The notes under the pieces were generated by a model that saw nothing but the letters and a program-made list of their open reading frames with translations, was not told where the DNA came from and did not search any database. A stretch of 64,000 nt of DNA from Sipunculus nudus. Taxonomy: Eukaryota; Annelida; Sipuncula; Golfingiida; Sipunculidae. Each line of letters begins with the position of its first letter. Within the stretch, counting starts at the first letter, position 1. Of the stretch, positions 59,871-64,000 are shown piece by piece. The stretch lies in NCBI GenBank assembly GCA_026874595.1, contig CM049311.1:35753176-35817175 (forward strand), in the 5' to 3' direction. A program made the position numbers and the translations under genes.

Positions 59871-60031
59871 AGTGGAACCCCACAATTACGACCACTTGGG
59901 GACTTACCAAAGTGATCGTTATTTAGGGTCAGTCATATTTGTGAAATTTTTAAGTTACCTGGATCCTATATTTGGAAACAAGAAAATTGGGTGGGTGGTC
60001 GCATTTGTGGGGTGGTCGCAAGGTGGGGTTT
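59871..60031. mobile_element. Short MITE with GTGGAACCCCAC ends
   Basis: GTGGAACCCCACAATTACGA and the inverted GGTCGCAAGGTGGGGTTT bound about 160 bases that include a further GGTGGTCGCATTTGTGG. Confidence 0.6.
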
Positions 60032-60049
60032 ATCAAGGTATATCAGGGA

Positions 60050-60240
60050 CCTGGACAGTCAAGTGGTAAAATACTTGGCTCTCTCCACTGGTATCCCAGG
60101 TTCAATCCCCAGAGTTGCCATGAGAGTGGGTTACAGTGGCTATCCAAGGTGAGTGGTTTTCTCCGTGTTCTCCGGTGTCCTCCATTTTTACATGGAACAC
60201 CATCATCAGAGCCATAGAGAGTGCCTCGTAAAAGTATAAC
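60050..60240 (+). mobile_element. SINE family A, copy 2
   Basis: GTCAAGTGGTAAAATACTTG (A-box-like), CCCAGGTTCAATCCCC (B box), then GGTTTTCTCCGTGTTCTCCG and a tail. Same architecture as the minus-strand copy at 16788-16912. Confidence 0.7.
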
Positions 60241-60297
60241 TAATTGTACAAATCCATGTAAAATTAATAAAGTTTATAAGTTTATCTATAGTATTTT

Positions 60298-62919
60298 TAG
60301 CTCAGCTGACTATAAGTCATCTGAGCTATAGTTGTGGTCCTTTGTCCGTCAGCTGTCCGTCCGTCCGTCCGTTAAACTGGCACGTTTTGAAACCGTAAGA
60401 CCTAGGAATCCAAAATTCGGCAAAATGTTAGATGTCCCAAAGATCTCCTACCAAGCCGAAAACTGGGTCTTTGCGACTTCGTTCCTTTGAGAAATTAAGG
60501 AAAATTCTCAATTTTTTATTAAAAACCTATTTTCACACTTCAGGACTGCCTAATATCAAAACCACTCATTTGTTTTTCCTCATATTTACCATAAATATTC
60601 CTCTATATAGTTCTCATGTTCATGCCAGAAATTAGGTCTGTATTATATAATTTAAAAAAGTTATGTGCCCAAACATAATGCATTTTGTAAAAAATCAGGA
60701 AAGATATTTGATCACTTAACACAAAACATGTTAAAGCTAAGGACTTTCCAGTAATATAACTTTAATAAATAAAAATTAAATTGTATACCCAAAATTAGAT
60801 CAAAATCTTTTAAATTTTTTGAAATATTAGCAAAAATAAAAAATTTGTACCTTAAATTTGCACAACTTTGACCATGGCACATTTTTTTCCTGTAACTGCT
60901 GTGGACTTAATTTTCACAGCATTTTTTTGTTAGCATTTCATCTGTTAACACTAAAAATTTGAAACCAGTTGATCAAAAACTGTAGATTTTATTCAAGTTT
61001 TCAAGGACCATGTCACATATTAGTTACATCAAGCTAGTGTTATGCAGTTTGCAAGAGCTCAGCTCCCCAGCTTCAGCTCAGAGTTCCTAAAATTTAACAT
61101 ACAGTTAGATGTCTCCAGAATCCCCTACCATGCCAAGAATTTGGTCACTCGGACTTAATTCCTTTTAGATATTAATGAAAAACTTTATTTTTCCATTAAA
61201 AACCCATTGTTACACAAGACTGCCTAATATCAAAACCACTGATCTGACTTTGATCATATATAATATACATATTTTTTCATACATTCACTATGCACATGCC
61301 AGAATTGATGTCAGTATTGCGTAATTATTTTAAGTTACGGGCCAAAATATAATGCGCTTTGTAAAAAATCAAGAAATTTATTTACTCCCTTAAAAATAGG
61401 ATTGCTGAAGCTAGAGATTTTTGTCAGGGGTGCAACATTATTTAATCAAGATTCAATTGAATACCCAAAATTAGTTCTGAATTTTTCAAATTTTATAAGT
61501 TATCAGTATAAATATAAAATTAGCACCTTAAATTTTGCCCAACTTTGACCATGGCACGTTTGTTTCCTGTGAGCACTGTTGATATAATTTTCACATCATG
61601 CATACATAAGGATTTCAGCTTTTTAGTTTAGAAAGCTGAAAGAAAATGGCCAAAAATTGTAGCTTTTAATAATGTTTTTATGAGACCATGTCAGAACCAG
61701 GCTTTCCCAAGCCCCTCTTCAGTCACCTGTATGTTGACCTTATTGACCTTTCAGCAAATTATGGACGCTTGAGGGAGGCATACACTGGGGCAGCCAGGCA
61801 GCTTATGGCCAGCCACAGTTGATCCAGTTGTCCAAACCCAACTTATCTAGTAGTTGTTTTGACCAACAACATAACAAGAAACTATAAATTAATAAATTTT
61901 TATTGGTTTTTAATAAAAAATTAAAGAAAAATTAATAGAAAAGGAATTTGTTAGTTGTTGAATAACAGGAAATTAACTTGCAGTTACTGATGATGTAAGA
62001 ATAATGTATGGATGGATAGAATGTCAGTTATTTCAAATAACACCATGCAGTCACCTATGGTATTTTTCAGTTCAATTTTTAATGATAACAAAAATAAATC
62101 ATATTATTCATTACTAATCATTAGGGATCATATGAAGGAAATTAATGATAGACAAAGATGCATTTGATAATATTAATCTAGATATCAACTGTGTCTATAG
62201 TGTGTAGATTGATGTGAAAGTAGTCCAAAGTGAATATATTACATTTATTTTTTTAATATAAATAAAAGCCATAAAACCAAGTACTTATGATCATTATTTA
62301 AATTTGTGAATTTTGTATATTCTGGATTCTCAATATAACTGTTTGGCTAAAACTGAATAAATACTAGACATGGTGTGAATGCTTAGCAAATGTATTTGAA
62401 TACGAATATGAATCATTTTAAAATTTCTTGCATAAGAATGGGAATACAGTTAAAAATGAAAGTATTTGAATACCAGTGCAAATACTTTCAAAATGTATTC
62501 ATGAATGCATGCATGAATATATTCTATAATATTATTTTAATAATCATTTCAGTTATATTTTATTTTAAAAAAAAATCATGATTCTCTTATTATTTTTAAT
62601 AAAAATTATATTTGGCACAATATTTGTTATTAAATTTTAATAAATAGTAACACTCTTATATTATATGTGCTGCTTATAAGTTGTATGGCCAAGTCAAAAT
62701 CTGTGTGACAATAGCACTCCATTTGTCAATAAAATAAATGAAATCAATCCTCTTCCCTGTCTCCAAAGATACTATCAAAATCATACATAAGCTAAACACC
62801 AACTACTCATAATAAAGCTTTTATTTATTTCCACTCAAAACCAGCATGTGCCTCATTTCCAAATCATATTTTTTTATCATATATAACAGCTGAGCGCCGT
62901 GACCCATGGGTCCCCTGTT
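60298..62919 (+). mobile_element. Helentron/HINE-like element, copy 2
   Basis: Starts AGCTCAGCTGACTATAAGTC, GTCC array, CACGTTTTGAAACCGTAAG as in copy 1. Ends with CAGCTGAGC (62887-62895), the perfect palindrome GACCCATGGGTC (62901-62912) and CCCTGTT. It has an internal direct duplication (about 60380-61000 and 61085-61720, sharing CCATGGCAC(A/G)TTT and GTTAGATGTC text) absent from copy 1. No endonuclease frame was seen. Confidence 0.7.
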
Positions 62920-63084
62920 AAATAAGGACCTGAATTGAAAAATTCATGGGTGAACAGGGGTCACATAAATATACCTTTTTTATGTCAGGTTATCTGAAGC
63001 AAGTTATTCCCATCAGTGGTACATCAGGATAGGAGAAGAAAGTCTGTTAATTGATATGGAATAAGCCAAGCCAAAAGAAGTATA

Positions 63085-63405
63085 GGCTCATCGAGCAGCT
63101 ACAAGTTGTTGCGGTCAAGACCTCAGCCCTGTGCGCTCCTTAAACATGTTCTCTGAGCCAACAGTCGCAGTGCCACGCCAAGCCAAGCAGGGAGCCGTAG
63201 AGGGCGCCATCTTCTCTTCTGGTTGTTGTCCTTGTTAGAAAGCTACAGCATCCACAGCCACAAAGCCAGAAGCAACCCGCATTCCCTCCATCGATCCCAG
63301 CAGCGGAGACCCAGCCATGCCATTCAAGAGCCGAACTGGATCCTTGTGAACAACCTTACTTCGAGACCCAAAGCCCTTTTACTTGCGATTTCGGTCATTT
63401 GGACC
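63085..63405 (+). repeat. CpG-richer dispersed repeat, copy 2
   Basis: See 24062-24420. Here it has lost about 40 bases and the flanking TAACGGTGTCGAG motifs. Confidence 0.75.
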
Positions 63406-64000
63406 GTTTATCCAGTTTCCCGGTTATGCAAGTTTACAAGTTTTTTCGTCATTGGCAACCTTGCTGCTAGTGTGTTGTTGAGTTTTAATTTTATTATTAT
63501 TTAATTTAATTTATAAAAAAAACTGCAAAGGTGTATGCTTGAATTTATGGTGGAGTGAGGCTTCTATTAATAAATTTTTTCGCTAAATATGTTTTGTTGT
63601 ATTATTGGTGCCTCGTGCAAGGTAATTTTGCGTTTTGTTATATGTCGTGAGCAGTGATGAGAATACAACTTTTGTGCTGGTAAGAGTAGTCCGTCATCAA
63701 AATATGTTCTCACATATTTCTTCGGAGTACATATGGAATAATAAAGGACCTACTCCTACAGAGTATGTCATAATACTACAAGAAAATGTGGAAACATAAT
63801 ATAGAAAACTGATATCTTTAGATTGTGGGTGGTAAGGAATTATGCTATTTTGAATAGAGATGCTACTGGTTTCTTATTTGCTCTTGGTTACTTGCAATTG
63901 GAATATATACCTCCTCTCCACCTGAGGTATAATAAAGGAGCGAAGTTTACCTGTTGTGATCTGCATTCAGTGTATTCAAGATTAATTCAGGTGAAATGAA
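63406..64000. other. No supported gene
   Basis: AT-rich to the window end; nothing recognised. Confidence 0.35.

Overview
This is eukaryotic, intron-rich, AT-rich genomic DNA of a marine bilaterian, most likely a mollusc or other lophotrochozoan. The dispersed repeats suggest this: CAGGGGCGGATCC-bounded elements, tRNA-derived SINEs, AGCTCAGCTGA...CTTGTT elements with GTCC minisatellites, and GGTGGCGCCACC repeats. I recall similar repeats from mollusc genomes; no search was possible. Coding exons are short, and long open frames are mostly low-complexity shadows, so genes were built from splice sites, phase and internal homology.

Left part (1-17.2 kb, minus strand): one secreted mosaic gene. 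It has a TATA box near 17.18 kb, a 5' UTR exon, a signal-peptide exon (16.1 kb) and five exons (14.3, 13.3, 11.7, 10.9 and 9.7 kb) encoding three copies of a four-cysteine module of about 85 residues that I cannot name. The invariant core is PHSxEC-x4-W-x3-GC-x3-G-x2-SP. Phases join 1-1-0-1-0-1. A phase-compatible exon at 2.1-2.2 kb resembles the start of a trypsin-like (S1) protease domain. Two weaker pieces continue it toward the left edge, where the gene runs out. The intron before the protease part carries a 5.2 kb foldback element and a 1.1 kb inverted-repeat element. The exon for module 1 has tandem duplications across both of its splice sites.

Middle (17.2-28 kb): transposon debris. 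This includes a LINE endonuclease relic, a TTAA-flanked MITE, a solo-LTR candidate, an element with arrays of a TAACGGTGTCGAG motif, microsatellites and CAGGGGCGG elements.

Right part (28-64 kb, plus strand): a TATA-less promoter-like segment with E-box, ETS and YY1 motifs lies just before a 20-codon start exon (28.3 kb). A spliceable 11-codon exon follows at 34.2 kb, with a weaker candidate at 42.7 kb. The rest looks like long introns of this unidentified gene with dispersed repeats. Two related Helentron/HINE-like elements stand out (43.8-45.7 and 60.3-62.9 kb). The first interrupts an older tandem repeat, so its T^T insertion site can be read almost base by base.

No prokaryotic features, CRISPR arrays, rRNA genes or functional tRNA genes were seen.
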